Positions 1-10,375 are shown, counted from the stretch's first letter. The stretch is 23,791 bases of DNA from Saccoglossus kowalevskii (GCF_000003605.2 NW_003147277.1:198070-221860); one strand, 5' to 3'. Notes: generated by a model not told the origin, from the letters alone. A program made the numbers and translations.

Positions 1-47
1 TTGTAAGATAGATATTTTATGAGTATTTTAGTGATCAAATCACAACA

Positions 48-56
48 AGCCTTGAC
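48..56. repeat. 9-bp target-site duplication, left copy
   Basis: AGCCTTGAC lies immediately outside the left terminal inverted repeat. The identical nonamer lies immediately outside the right one at 5854-5862. An exact direct repeat abutting both ends of an inverted-repeat element is the scar of a cut-and-paste insertion. A 9-bp length is typical of Mutator-like elements; Merlin elements can also make 8-9 bp. Confidence 0.85.
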
Positions 57-246
57 CAATCTGATTAAAATAAGATCCTGGTTGGCTTATTTTTTCTTTT
101 ATATAATTACTATAATTATTATCTATTTTAATTATTTACTATTATTTATTATAATTATTTTTGACGTTACAATTATTTTGCTGCAAGAATGGTTTAGTTC
201 TGAAAGCCACCGGGATCTGAACAACCCGCATAGGAACTCTCGTTCC
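57..246 (+). repeat. left terminal inverted repeat of the MULE-like element
   Basis: The sequence begins CAATCTGATTAAAATAAG and matches the reverse complement of 5658-5853. The first 33 bases are identical. The middle is an A/T-rich tract with small length differences. The inner third, around GTTACAATTATTTTGCTGCA and GAACAACCCGCATAGGAAC, is again nearly identical. Similarity stops at about 246. Confidence 0.85.
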
Positions 247-1512
247 AACAATGATTGAACCAGGCAACTTACTCAGCCAATCACAGAGCGTCTTACAAAG
301 CGGTTAAACTCATGTTTTGGGCAAGCGTAGAACTCCAGATGAAAAAATGGCTGACCACACATGTACTGCTGCAGAGGTGAAGTTCGAGGTAGGTTTATGC
401 GTATTTCGATGAATTTCGTAATTGTTACTGACAAACAATCGTTGTTTCTTTGCATACTTTGCATATTGTCTTGTTTGTAGCTGTTGTCCTGCTGCGTAAC
501 GTTGCGTTTGATGGCCGACTGGTTATTTAGCTTCTCAGACTTGAAACTTCAAGATTACGCCCGTAGGATACGTACCTTGACAGAACTTGCTGGTAGTGTT
601 AGTTTGTTGACACATGTTAACCCGAAGATTTCAGAACGCATTCGCATTTATCTGTTTCATGTGTTTTTGTGATGTAATTCTTGTCATTTCGTGATGCCAT
701 TCAAATCGGTCAATTTTCGTCTGATTTACAGCATTTTTAGTATCTCCTACTTTGGTCTACGATATCTAAATGAATACATAGTGAGCAAATTTATAGCAGT
801 ATTTGTCATTATTTTGATTTTTCGCAGAATTTATGATTTTTTGTCTATGAAGGTCAAATATCGGTGTTGGCATCGACAGTGTTGTGTGGACGTTTCGTAG
901 TTTTTTGTGGACATTGCGATTAAAAACGTTGTATACTCACGCAATTAACAATTGAAGGCATTTAATATTCATCAGGAAGCTGCAACATTGTTGCTTTGTT
1001 TAAATATGTTATGTAATTATTTGAAGCTTGGCAGGCAGAGCACTTCCTGTTGTCCAATCACTTTAACCCTTAGAACAGCTTACTTGAACAAACACAATAT
1101 TAGCATACCTATAACCAAAAGGGTATTTTCATAGATATTTAAAAAGGAAAAATTAGGTACCGCCACTAAACCCTGGTTTGTTTGATTACAAGCTACATTA
1201 GATCAAACATAAACAAACTCAAGGTCTTGCACCTCTCCACCTAGTTTTTGATGTTTTTTATTCTTTTTTATTCAATATACACAAGTCACAAATTACTAGT
1301 ATTTTGTATTGCTGCATCTAACAATGGCTAGTGTTTACCAGTACTGTCAATCTTTAACCAAGAAAAAAAGAAAATAAACTAGGATCCAACTAATACTACT
1401 CTTTGTCACAATCCCTCTATCCTCATTTCCAGACCAGGAACTATGTCGCTGCATGGAACTATAAACCCATAGTTCCATGGTCCCTGTGTACATCTCACAT
1501 TACCCAGTAGTG
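247..1512. other. left interior of the MULE-like element, no recognisable gene
   Basis: The stretch between the left inverted repeat and the first nested element has only short open frames (60-70 codons) with no recognised similarity. It could hold the 5' region or first exon of the captured helicase gene, but no exon can be assigned. A short perfect hairpin lies near its right end (1452-1479). Confidence 0.5.
1452..1479. repeat. short perfect hairpin, 11-bp stem and 6-base loop
   Basis: CATGGAACTAT (1452-1462) and ATAGTTCCATG (1469-1479) are exact reverse complements around the loop AAACCC. It lies about 30 bp outside the nested palindrome-rich element. It is not followed by a T-run and has no evident function. 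Confidence 0.6.
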
Positions 1513-1530
1513 GCGTTCACGTTAGAGATC

Positions 1531-1703
1531 TCGGCACGTGCCGAGACTCTGGACCGAGTCGGCACGTGCCGAAACTTGTGTGTGAACGGTCGGGACCGAG
1601 TCGGCACGTGCTGAAAAGAACTCGATCTCGGTCCCGATAGATGCTTGGGACCGGAACTCGGCACGTGCCGAGATTTGCTGCCTGAACGCTCGGCACGAGC
1701 CGA
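1531..1703. repeat. cluster of five TCGGCACGTGCCGA palindromes
   Basis: Copies lie at 1531-1544, 1559-1572 and 1658-1671 (perfect), 1601-1614 (CACGTGCTGA variant) and 1690-1703 (CACGAG centre). Each perfect copy is its own reverse complement and contains an E-box CACGTG core. Related GGGACCG or GGTCCCG words lie between them. They fit subterminal binding sites of the nested element. Confidence 0.75.
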
Positions 1704-2071
1704 AATCACGCCCTCGGTGGTAAATCTAAGAAAACATAAGCTGATTCATACTAGTATGAAATGACGATGATAGGAAATTCAGATATACTAGTATATGATC
1801 GGATGCTGTAGTAATGAATGAAATGAATGCAAACCGTCGTCAGCGACGCTTATTTATGTGCTGCTGCAACCGCTATTTTCTTGCAACGCTTAATTGACAT
1901 GAAAAAAAATAATTGTGTTTCGAATCTTCTTTGCCGTTCATGTACACGATGGCTCGTAATAAACACCATAGTAATAAATGGATATAATTTCACTATAACA
2001 ATTATTGTTATTATCATATGCGTATCGTTTTCCATGTTTGGGCCAACAGATCGACGAATGAAGGCGTGATT

Positions 2072-2175
2072 TCGGCACGAGCCGACTCAGTCCTAAGTGG
2101 GCCCCGAATAACGTGAACGCAACTGCTGTAATCTCTCTGCAAACACAACGGATTAAAAATTTCGGCACGTGCCGA
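2072..2175. repeat. two further CACGTG-type palindromes at the right end of the nested element
   Basis: TCGGCACGAGCCGA lies at 2072-2085, with the same centre variant as the copy at 1690, and a perfect TCGGCACGTGCCGA lies at 2162-2175. The second forms part of the right terminal inverted repeat. Confidence 0.7.
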
Positions 2176-2434
2176 GATCCCGTAATGTGAACGTAGTAAG
2201 TATCTTGCATTATTTGATAAAATAATAAACATCCCCCTTATGACATCAGTTTATTTGATTAAATAGTTAAGCCCCCAAACAAACGTATCTGACCAATGCT
2301 CATCTGTTCTATAGTAGTCAGTTATTATTCAATTCCTGTTATTGTCTTATTAAAAATCTGGTAATACACTTCTCGAGTGGTACTACTTATACATGACTGT
2401 GACCTATGTTATTTTTTTACTATTTAATTTCAAG

Positions 2435-4257
2435 GTCTGTAAGAAGTTCGGTGTCGATCCCACACAGTTGAAAGAAGAGCAAAAAATGGCTATAGAGTAT
2501 ATTTTAGGTAAAAATGATGTACTTGCAATTCTGCCAACTGGATAAGGGAAATGTTTTCAATGTTATAAGCACCAACTGATGGAGCAATCATAATTGTATC
2601 ACATTTGGTGTCCCTGATAAAAGACCAGGTATGTAACCAATAAAATGATTTTAGTAGAATTCTACTTCACTTCCCCCCTCAAAAAAAATAATTCAATTTA
2701 TTAATAATGTTTGTATTGTAATTAATGAAGTTTGTATCAAATGATGAAAACAAATTAATGTTAATGTGCTCCTTTTTTTAGATATCTGTCATCAGTAATT
2801 GTGGTTTGTCAGCAACAACAATAGCATAATTAAATCTTGATGCTGACCTGCCAAAATATATTTTTGGTTGCCAAAGGCTTACTTTTAGAAGCGTTTTAGA
2901 ATTTGTTGTTTAAAGCCATAACCATCGAATATGAGATCAAAGCATAGGCATTATCAAATATGCTACAAATTAAAGCGGGAGCATTGTCACCTGTGCACAT
3001 GCAGGAATTGAGTCTCAAGTGATGATAAACATGTTAAAAATGTGAAGGCTCATGGGTAGATGCTTATTTGTAAACAATGACACGCTATGTCCATCTGCCA
3101 TGCGCAGGTGATGACTCTCCACTTTTAACTACACGTATAACAATATAACAATTTGGTTTTCCCGAAACTGCCCAATTTGTGACAGCCATGGTACAAATTA
3201 TTTAAATAATGCTTTACAAAAATTTGTTCAAACTCCTTCCAAGTTTCAAATCCTCAAGCCCTAACACAGAGGAAAAGACAGAGGAAAAATAAATTATCTA
3301 TAAAATAAGTTACACATGTTGAGTATCTTCATTTTTTGCTCTTTACAGGGGAAAGGTGACTATTGCTCAAAGTAACAAAGGCAGGCGCAAAGAGCAGGAA
3401 TGTGCACCCAGAGAGTATTTTTCCCATTTGGGGGAACTATGATCCTATTTCCCTGAAGTGCAAGTACTGGCATTGACAGCAACAGCATCCAAATTTTTAC
3501 AGTCGCAGATCAAGGACAGTTTCTGCATTTCAGACTGTAAAAATATAAATGTGTGTCCCAATAAGGCTAAAGTTAGATACGATGTTTTGAAAATTGTATG
3601 TGATATCCCCTCAACTTTTTACTGGATGGTTGATAAGTTGAGTGAGGAAACTAACCAGTTTCCACGTACACTTGTACACTGTTCATCACTTGATTATACA
3701 TCTAGATTACATGATTACTTTAAATGGGAATATCCTGCCTCAATTTCTTACATTGGGATGTACCACAGCGAAACTGATTCTGTGGTATAAGAGTCTCACT
3801 TAAAAGAAATTATGAAAGTGTCTTATTCAGAGTTGCATATTATTTTTTGTACAACAGCTCTTAGAATGGGTATTAATTGATATGAGAAATTTTCATCATG
3901 TTATTGATTATGGTACTTCATTTGATTTAGAGTCGTATGTACAGGAATCTGGTAGAGTTGGGAGAGATGACAAACCACCTCATTCTGTTATTTTGTATCA
4001 TACTTAAGAAACACAAATGTTTGCAGACGAGTTAAACTTTATGAAGATTTTGCTTCATGTCTGGAAATAAATCAATTGAAAGACAAAGTATTATATCACA
4101 GTTGTTGTGATATTTGTGCATTGCAAAGATGAGAGTAGTTATATTGAAAGACAATCTTATTCATTACTGTGCTGATACAGATAGTGATAGCAGTGACAGT
4201 ATAGAGTCTGATGCAATAATTGAGAATAGCTCATCAAACACTGGTACAGAGGACTGA
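2435..4257 (+). pseudogene. RecQ-like ATP-dependent DNA helicase relic, three exons
   Basis: RecQ helicases are superfamily 2 3'-5' DNA-unwinding ATPases. Exon 1 (2435-2628) follows an AG acceptor and encodes VCKKFGVDP, EEQKMAIEYILGKNDVLAIL, then Walker A as PTG-stop-GKC with TAA at 2543-2545. After a frameshift it encodes IIIVSHLVSLIKDQ (motif Ia) and ends at donor GTATGT. Exon 2 (2782 to ~2910) follows TTTTTTTAG and encodes a weak match around YIFGCQRL. Exon 3 (3349-4257) encodes YFSHLGEL, LALTATAS (motif III), TLVHCSSLDYTSRLHDYF (motif IV), a stop at 3788, IIFCTTALRMGI (motif V), a frameshift, then YVQESGRVGRD (motif VI, near 3942-3968). A zinc-site-like CRR...HSCCDIC and an acidic Ser/Asp tail follow, ending at TGA 4255. 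No DEAH box is recognisable. The stops, frameshifts and missing motif II make it non-functional. It lies wholly inside the MULE-like element, with a MITE between exons 2 and 3. Family assignment is firm; whether it was captured from the host is inference. Confidence 0.8.
2970..3128. mobile_element. TTAA-flanked MITE, copy 1, inside the helicase relic
   Basis: TTAA at 2970-2973 is followed by AGCGGGAGCATTGTCACCTG. The right end reads TGCGCAGGTGATGACTCTCC and runs into TTAA at 3125-3128. The ends are imperfect inverted repeats with a conserved GTCACCTG(C/T)GCA core. The interior word GGTAGATGCTTATTTGTAAA and the phrase ACAATGACACGCTATG recur in the second copy at 14756-14920. A TTAA duplication suggests a piggyBac- or Kolobok-type parent. 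It has no coding capacity and lies between exons 2 and 3 of the helicase relic. Confidence 0.75.
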
Positions 4258-5657
4258 ATGTGCCATTGATAATAGCAGTGTAAAGTTGGTATAATCAGAT
4301 TGGCATTGTATTTGTATTTTATTGTCAACGAATTAAAAACATTTGAAGAATAATGAGCATTTTTCTCAGAATATGTGAAAATTCTTATTTTGGGGATATT
4401 TTAATCCAATGTTGATACGATGCCAAGTAGATTTTGACAAACTTCAATAATAAATAACTAATTAAATTTGTAAAACCTTTTTTTACCCATTTTTTCCTCG
4501 GTATGAGTCAGACTACCAGTGTCATATTTTTGTTAAAGTTGCACAGAAATTGTAGTTAAAAGCTCTATCTTGCATATGAAATATTAGCTGTAGTACCAAA
4601 TTTACTTTATTGGATCTGTTCCCATGCTGGGAAAACATGTACAGAGACATCAGTTATATATTTTTAATAAATTATTAACAATTGCCAATGTGTCTTAATT
4701 GCTGTGAAAACAGTTTTATAGTTTGTTCCCTATACACATTTAGAACTATAAAACCATGTACTTAGGGTGATTCTTGTAGATAATACAACTGCATTTTGAC
4801 CAAAAAATTGATTCTAGCAGGCTAAAACAATCATATCAGCTTTGCTGGGCACAGCCAACCATTTTTCAATCCAATAATTTCATCTGTATTCCGGATCTTC
4901 TTTCTGGTATATCCACTAGCAAGATTTCCAGCTTTATTAAAAAACTAAACTAAAAGAAACAAAAATAATAATTAGTTCACTTGTATTTACAGCTCCTATT
5001 CACGTCACGATAAGTTATTCAAAATGGCGACAAACACGGGGATTTTGCTGTAGTTTCCCTTTTTCCGCGGTTTTGTCGTGAAATCGACCAATTTATAACC
5101 ATCGTCCTCAAAATAATTGATGAAAATGTTTCAGAACCCATCGACAGTAGAAACTTGAGGCGAAAATAATGAAAAAAACGGCTGTTACGACCCGACCTGA
5201 ATTCCGGTCGGTAAAATAGGGCATGGAGATACCTCCATGAACAAGGTAACTCGCATGGGATGGAACTGTATCTCTCTGGTTTCGCGTTAACACCACGACG
5301 AACGAAACACCCGACAGCGAAACCAAGCGAGCTACAGAACTGCAGCTAACCTCCGACGCAAAATAACAAAGAGTGATTGCTTGAGATCCATCATTGAATG
5401 AATAGTACAAAATTGCTTCAATTTTAACAATATCATATCATACATACACTGTCAGTTGACTAAAGTTGTCTCTCGTTTTTTTCTTACCAAAAAACGAATC
5501 TATAAATACATAATATACTTACCAAAAACAACTCCGAAACCTTCACGCTGACGAAAAACAAAATGGAGACCATAACAAAAACAATTACACTCGCGTAATC
5601 TTGCACATGTTACAACGAATTTGGTTGGCTGTTGTTTTTCTCGTAAATTGTGAGACC
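4258..5657. other. right interior of the MULE-like element, no recognisable gene
   Basis: Behind the helicase relic lies AT-rich DNA that could be its 3' flank, then a somewhat GC-richer block at about 5000-5400. A 100-codon minus-strand open frame (5108-5410) has no domain, signal peptide or exon border that I recognise. A small inverted word pair, CCGACC/GGTCGG, lies near 5194-5213. Nothing here resembles a transposase. Confidence 0.45.
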
Positions 5658-5853
5658 GGAACGGGTTGTTCCTATGCGGGTTGTTCAGATCCAGGTGGCT
5701 TTCACAAACAAAACCATTCTTGCAGCAAAATAATTGTAACGTCAAAAAATAATTAAACTAATTAATAATTATAGTAAATAATTAAAATAAATAATACTTA
5801 TAGTAATTATATAAAAAAATTAAGCCAACCAGGATCTTATTTTAATCAGATTG
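5658..5853 (-). repeat. right terminal inverted repeat of the MULE-like element
   Basis: This is the inverted partner of 57-246, ending TTTAATCAGATTG at 5853 directly against the duplicated nonamer. It differs from the left arm mainly in the A/T-rich middle and by a few bases in the inner part. Confidence 0.85.
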
Positions 5854-5862
5854 AGCCTTGAC
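5854..5862. repeat. 9-bp target-site duplication, right copy
   Basis: AGCCTTGAC directly follows the right inverted repeat and is identical to 48-56. Together they define the exact insertion boundaries. Confidence 0.85.
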
Positions 5863-7686
5863 ATACTCCGTAACACAAATCATAGGACACTAATCGTCCC
5901 CACCATTTGATTAATTTACTTCCCATACCAAATAACATGAACGTTCGTCTGGACATGAATTTATGCGCGGGCCAATCGAATTTATTTTGGTCATATAGCA
6001 CCACAGAACGCAGTGGTCGCAAAATAATGTATGCGCGAGATTGTCACCGTATGCAAATAAAAACATACAAATAAACACGTAAAAATGAATATACTCTTAA
6101 CGTGTTTATTTTTATAACACACATAAGCAAACAATTAGACAAACTCCGTTGCCGCAAAATGTAGCTGTTGAAACCATTCCTTGAATTCGAAGAGGTTGGG
6201 GGCGTTTTCATTCTAGCCGTGTTCTTAATACTTCTGCAACTCATCCATTGCTAACTGTTTATTTCATTGAAATTGGTATACCTTATTAGAGCAAATAATG
6301 TATATGAATTGTATTTTATTTTTGCTAACGTAATTCGGGCAGGGTTATTTAATGTTTCACACTTTAACATGGCGAAAATCAAGTAACTTTATCCTCTCTA
6401 TTTAAAAACAAAAACTTAATCCTTGTTTCATTGGCTTGTGTGAAATATTTCTGCTTTTTTTGTATTTTCTATGGTGAGTTTAATGGAAACTGTCGTCTAT
6501 TGGAAGTTTGATTGTTGGACATTGTCGTCGAAGATGAGTGTAATTGTGTGAAAACTGAGATTTTGTCGTCTGGGGGGGGGGTAATTGTAGTACGGAAACT
6601 GGAAAAGTTTGTCCAAAAGGCGTTTGATTCAGTGGTAATTGTAGTTTGGAATATGTCCAGATGTTCCAAATTTCCTTTGTGCTGTTTCAATACAATAGGA
6701 TCGGAGATTCCACTCGGGTTGTAGTTAATGACCGAATGCTAGAAGTTTCCACGGACCTCTTCCAATTAATATTCACTATTTTAGCCAAATAAAATATCTA
6801 ATAACAGCCATAAATTATTAAAACAAAATAACATGTTGTCATAGAGATGAACTCAGTGACCTCACTGGCATCAAAATACCTTGTGACAAAAATTTTAATA
6901 TAATTACCCTGTAAGTTCAAAGGAATTAGACAACATTATCAAAGCCTGTTTTTGCATAATAAATGAGACATGTTCATATATTATCAGATATGTTCATTTA
7001 TATATAACATGACAAGCAATTCACAATACATGAAATAAGGTAAAAATGATACATTGAAAATGAATTGTAATGTCGCAAAGTTTCAAAAACGAGTTGTAAA
7101 GAGAAAAATTGTTAGTGCGTGTGGATCAGCAAACGAATTGTCCTAACGAGCATATTCAGGTTGTAATATTTGTATTACATGTTTCCTGGGTGTATATTAA
7201 ATGTCCGCAATGGCCAGTCAGAAATGCCACCGCCAAAGCAACTTCAAATCTGCTTATACTGGAAAGCCCCATTGTGCAACATTAGTAAACTACTACAGAC
7301 GTGTAGTTATTCTCAGAAATACCCCCGCGGAGAGATGGAATAAAATAAAACTTCAGTATATGTTGACAGCAAATACGTATACATAAGTATTTAAATGCAG
7401 ATCAGATGATAGTTCATTATTGTCGATTTTTTTTCTGCATAATGAACGCCACTATTGATTGCTACACAATACTACTTGCTTTGTGTTTTATAACATAATT
7501 TCTGTTTCAACCTGCAAAATACAATAATTGTAAAATAAATTTAATTATGTATTACAAAACAGTTTACTATTTTGCCACCACTGGCACAATCTCATTCTCT
7601 CTATACGCATGTTTAGTTGTCATAAATAAATAATTGGTGTGTTACGTCATTTTTGTGCTGAGTACAGAATGGAAACCAGAGGTTAC
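5863..7686. other. no gene recognised
   Basis: The interval is AT-rich with open frames of at most about 73 codons on either strand, none with a recognised domain. A 12-bp-stem hairpin lies at 6069-6111 and a run of ten G at 6572-6581. I see no inverted-repeat element or splice-bounded open segment I would call an exon. Confidence 0.5.
6069..6111. repeat. inverted repeat, 12-bp perfect stem
   Basis: AAATAAACACGT (6069-6080) and ACGTGTTTATTT (6100-6111) are exact reverse complements around a 19-base loop. No flanking duplication is evident, so it is recorded as a stand-alone hairpin of unknown role. Confidence 0.6.
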
Positions 7687-8884
7687 CTATAAATTGTGAA
7701 ATTCGATCTGATTGACAATGTTTGAAAGTTGACATGAATAATTTTCTGCGACCACTTTTTCAATATCAAAAGAAAACACATGACCAAGTTCTACCCAAGA
7801 ATTTACTACGGACCATTTTGTAAAGAATTGTGTGTCTTCATAAAACGAGCTTTCTATAGTGCATAATATATTAGGTAGAAACATATTTGTTAAACCAACA
7901 ACTAATATAAGCAATAAAAATCATAAGATCTTAGTTAGTTCATCAATTTCTCGAGCCTAGGCTGCACAATTAGTAAACAAATGAAAACGCTTACTTGTTT
8001 TGCAAGGATCAAATCATGGAATTCCTTCTCAGTCATTGTCTCCACCTCTTCTATTGTGTGCTCTATGTCATCCTCAATCTCATAATGAGCATCCTCTGTA
8101 ATGTGTTTTTCTATCCCACTAACTGCCAATCCACCACCATCTCCTATAACCATATGCAATAAACAACTGAGGAAATCCAACATACAACTATCAAAATAAA
8201 ATTTGTTGATGAAAGCATCCTCTGAGACGGATGATGGATTCTAAATAATTTACATAATTAAATATATACACAATTAAAATAAATATCCTGTTTTATGTGA
8301 TACATACGCAATATAGCTGCTATAATTATAAGAGCATCCAGAGTACACAATTTGACCAATCTCTCCAAATATATCTACTTTTACAGCACCAAATAAATAG
8401 TTTCCACTTTGCTATTTATTTATAGTTATAAAAGTGAATAAGCAAAATAAATATAACGAACTTACGGTTTATGAAATACTTGACAAGAAGATCAAATTCT
8501 TCTTTATTATATGATATATTCAAGGACATATGACTGTTACGTAAAGCTGCTTCGTATCTGAGTTCCTTAGACATTAGAATATTTTCAAAAGCTGTTGTTA
8601 GGCTTCCTGATTTGACTGCACTCTCAAACATGAACAGCCTGAACAAATTAGGGAAATTTATAATTATTTTTAAACTTCCTGCATCTAGATCGAAGAGTTT
8701 TCTCATGCAATTTTTAAAAAATTCTTCTTTTTTATCTGATACACAATGTAGGTTGATTGTCAGATGCGGATTGCCACTTGTCTCGATTTGTAATTGATCA
8801 TCTGAGAGTATGGCAGGGATTTCACCATAACTTTCTGATATTATATCACGTATGTAAGATTCTTTCCTGTACTCCCAAGCAATG
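7687..8884 (-). pseudogene. candidate multi-exon gene of unknown function, possibly decayed
   Basis: Several long open segments with exon-like borders follow one another on the minus strand. Segment 1 (8884 to 8466) begins after acceptor TTTTCTTTTCAG, is open for ~139 codons (IAWEYRKESYIRDIISES, then KKEEFFKNCMRKLFDLDAG) and ends at donor GTAAGT. Segment 2 (8411 to 8308) reads NYLFGAVKVDIFGEIGQIV before donor GTATGT. Segment 3 (8240 to 7998) follows ATTTAG and encodes FYFDSCMLDFLSCLLHMVIG and an acidic stretch (EDDIEHTIEEVETMTEKEF) before donor GTAAGC. Segment 4 (about 7905 to 7687) ends ENYSCQLSNIVNQIEFHNL and a stop. Three such junctions argue for a real gene. However, with the best splice sites the phases do not join in frame (phase 1 to 0, 2 to 0 and 0 to 1), so unrecognised exons, assembly indels or decay are likely. 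No domain is recognised. A distant HECT-like look (EEFFKNCMRKLF) is too weak to claim. Confidence 0.35.
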
Positions 8885-10271
8885 CTGAAAAGAAAACAAT
8901 TTCAATTTATTAGTTACTACTATTAGTAATTACTAAAATATTAAAATTACTATTTTCCAATCCTTGCATCAAAACAAAACACACTTATTGGTTAACCTAT
9001 AAAAGAAACATTAACAAAAGAAATCATGTTTTCTAATCAACTTTAACTTTAGTTTAGAAGCTAAATATTGAGATGTATTAACAATTATTTTAAACACTAT
9101 TGAATTCAAGAATCTCCCATTTGTTTTATATGAAATAATTCGAATCATATTGACACTGTCGCTTTTGCAGCGATATAAGTCTATCAGTAGGACAGTACAG
9201 TGTGTAGCGAGTGGTCACAATCAAAGTGGTTATCACAAATGGCGAACCAAGGCGGTCAACAGCAACGGACAAGTGCAAGCTCCTGAAAATAGTATGTAAA
9301 ATTCACACCTTGGTATAATGACTTTATTTGAAACATGTATCAATCAGACAATATAACACAGCCTTCACTTGACATTTTTGCTATCTCAGGAACAACTGTC
9401 GTTCAATCTAGCTGTGGCCAGATCCAAACGTATCGTTCGTTTTTTGTGTTTTTAATCATTAATACATACAATATTAACCGACGGATGTGTGGTTCTGTTT
9501 GAATGCTTTACCTTGAATGTCTTTTACATATTCCCATGCAGAGGTAAGTATAAATGCTAATCTCCCAAATAATAATAACTTTAATAATAACTTTATTACA
9601 CTACTAAAAAAACCTTCAGAGGGTTTTTGTATGGTAAGGAACATAAATACATACAATACATAAGAGATAAAAATAAATACATCTCCTTAGTTTGCATAAC
9701 TATAGAATTTGCTTTGCTTTAGATTGGTGTGTACTATTCGCACCAAAGATTTTAGTTCGCTCTGGTTGAACCTTAATTTATGTTGAAACACCTGTTTGCT
9801 TATTGTGCACTGATATGACAAGTGCTATAGAATTGACGCATATGTTAATATAATATATATAAATACCTTGGGAGTACAGCGATAAGTAGAAGTAACTTTC
9901 TGAGTGTAAGCATTATCGCTCTGTCACCTTTTGATTATCTGATGACAAAAAATTGACAAGAAACATGTGTATTATATTGTGAGACATAAATAGCTCAAAA
10001 ATATTACTTTGACTTTAATAATTATATATTTATATACCGGTCTTTATTGATACCTCAAGGCTATTGGCCCACGATGTTGATATAATTTGGCCATTAAAAA
10101 CAAGATCTACAGGTGTACAGATCAAACTCATGAATATAAAAATTCTCCAGGTTAAATATAAACTTCTGATACAAAGATATTTTATCAGTTGTTTTGACCT
10201 TGCATTACAACTCAGAAAATTGTTTACACGTAATAGTAATTCTTTCTGTTCCAAAATTTAACCTGAAAATT
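8885..10271. other. no gene recognised upstream of the minus-strand candidate
   Basis: If the minus-strand open segments at 7687-8884 are a gene, its 5' exons should lie here, but none can be assigned with confidence. A minus-strand segment near 9505-9545 encodes SAWEYVKDIQ before a CAAG/GTAAAG junction. It faintly resembles the start of the 8884 segment (IAWEYRKES). On the plus strand an ATG at 9240 opens a 15-codon frame ending in TGA, with a good start context but no support as an exon. Confidence 0.4.
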
Positions 10272-10375
10272 GCGTAAACGAGGGGTAAACGCGGATGTCA
10301 TGTGACCACGAAATCCCAACAGACTTGCCATCAGTGTAAGCGCTCTCACATTACCGGCCTGATTCGGGCTTGTAA
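10272..10375 (+). repeat. left arm of the foldback element
   Basis: This ~104-bp arm matches the reverse complement of 10659-10758 apart from scattered substitutions and a small insertion near 10341 (GCGCT in place of GC). Confidence 0.75.

Larger units (their letters stand above)
1513..2194. mobile_element. nested inverted-repeat element with subterminal CACGTG palindromes
   Basis: The left end (from GCGTTCACGTTA at 1513) and the reverse complement of the right end (ACGTTCACATTA, ending at 2194) match over about 32 bases into a shared GATCTCGGCACGTGCCGA. This gives terminal inverted repeats of ~32 bp around a ~680-bp body. Seven copies of the TCGGCACGTGCCGA palindrome or close variants sit in two clusters near the ends. 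Such arrays are typical of subterminal transposase-binding sites in non-autonomous DNA transposons. The flanks share only GTAGT (GTAGTGGC and GTAGTAAG), so a target duplication is suggestive but not clear and the superfamily is unassigned. Minus-strand open frames over the palindromes only translate the repeat and are not taken as genes. Confidence 0.55.
57..5853. mobile_element. MULE-like DNA transposon, non-autonomous, carrying RecQ-like helicase fragments
   Basis: A 5.8-kb element is bounded by ~190-bp terminal inverted repeats (57-246 and 5658-5853) and flanked by a perfect 9-bp target duplication. The outermost 33 bases are identical between the ends. Long inverted repeats with 9-bp duplications are the hallmark of the Mutator-like superfamily; this assignment is by structure only, because I found no DDE transposase or SWIM zinc finger inside. 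The interior holds a decayed, intron-bearing RecQ-like helicase on the plus strand (2435-4257), a nested palindrome-rich element (1513-2194) and a nested TTAA-type MITE (2970-3128). This resembles a Pack-MULE, meaning a non-autonomous element that captured host genomic DNA including introns. Alternatively the helicase belongs to a helicase-bearing transposon family. Mismatches and small indels between the inner parts of the repeats indicate an old insertion. Confidence 0.8.

Noticed and set aside
1500-2232. Minus-strand open frames with repeated SARAEI peptides
   Set aside because: They are translations of the CACGTG palindromes on a repeat; they begin and end with the repeat clusters and have no domain.
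5108-5410. 100-codon minus-strand open frame within the MULE-like element
   Set aside because: No motif, no exon border, no similarity recognised to a transposase or the helicase; it is compatible with chance.
6572-6581. Run of ten G and surrounding GTCGTC/GTAATTGTAGT words
   Set aside because: Looks like a simple homopolymer with weak local repetition; no quadruplex pattern of four G-runs and no gene context.
8466-8884. HECT-domain E3 ligase resemblance (KKEEFFKNCMRKLF)
   Set aside because: Only a few positions match from memory; the catalytic Cys region and other HECT landmarks are not seen.
9240-9287. ATG with good context opening MANQGGQQQRTSASS
   Set aside because: Stops after 15 codons, with no convincing donor before the stop; likely chance.
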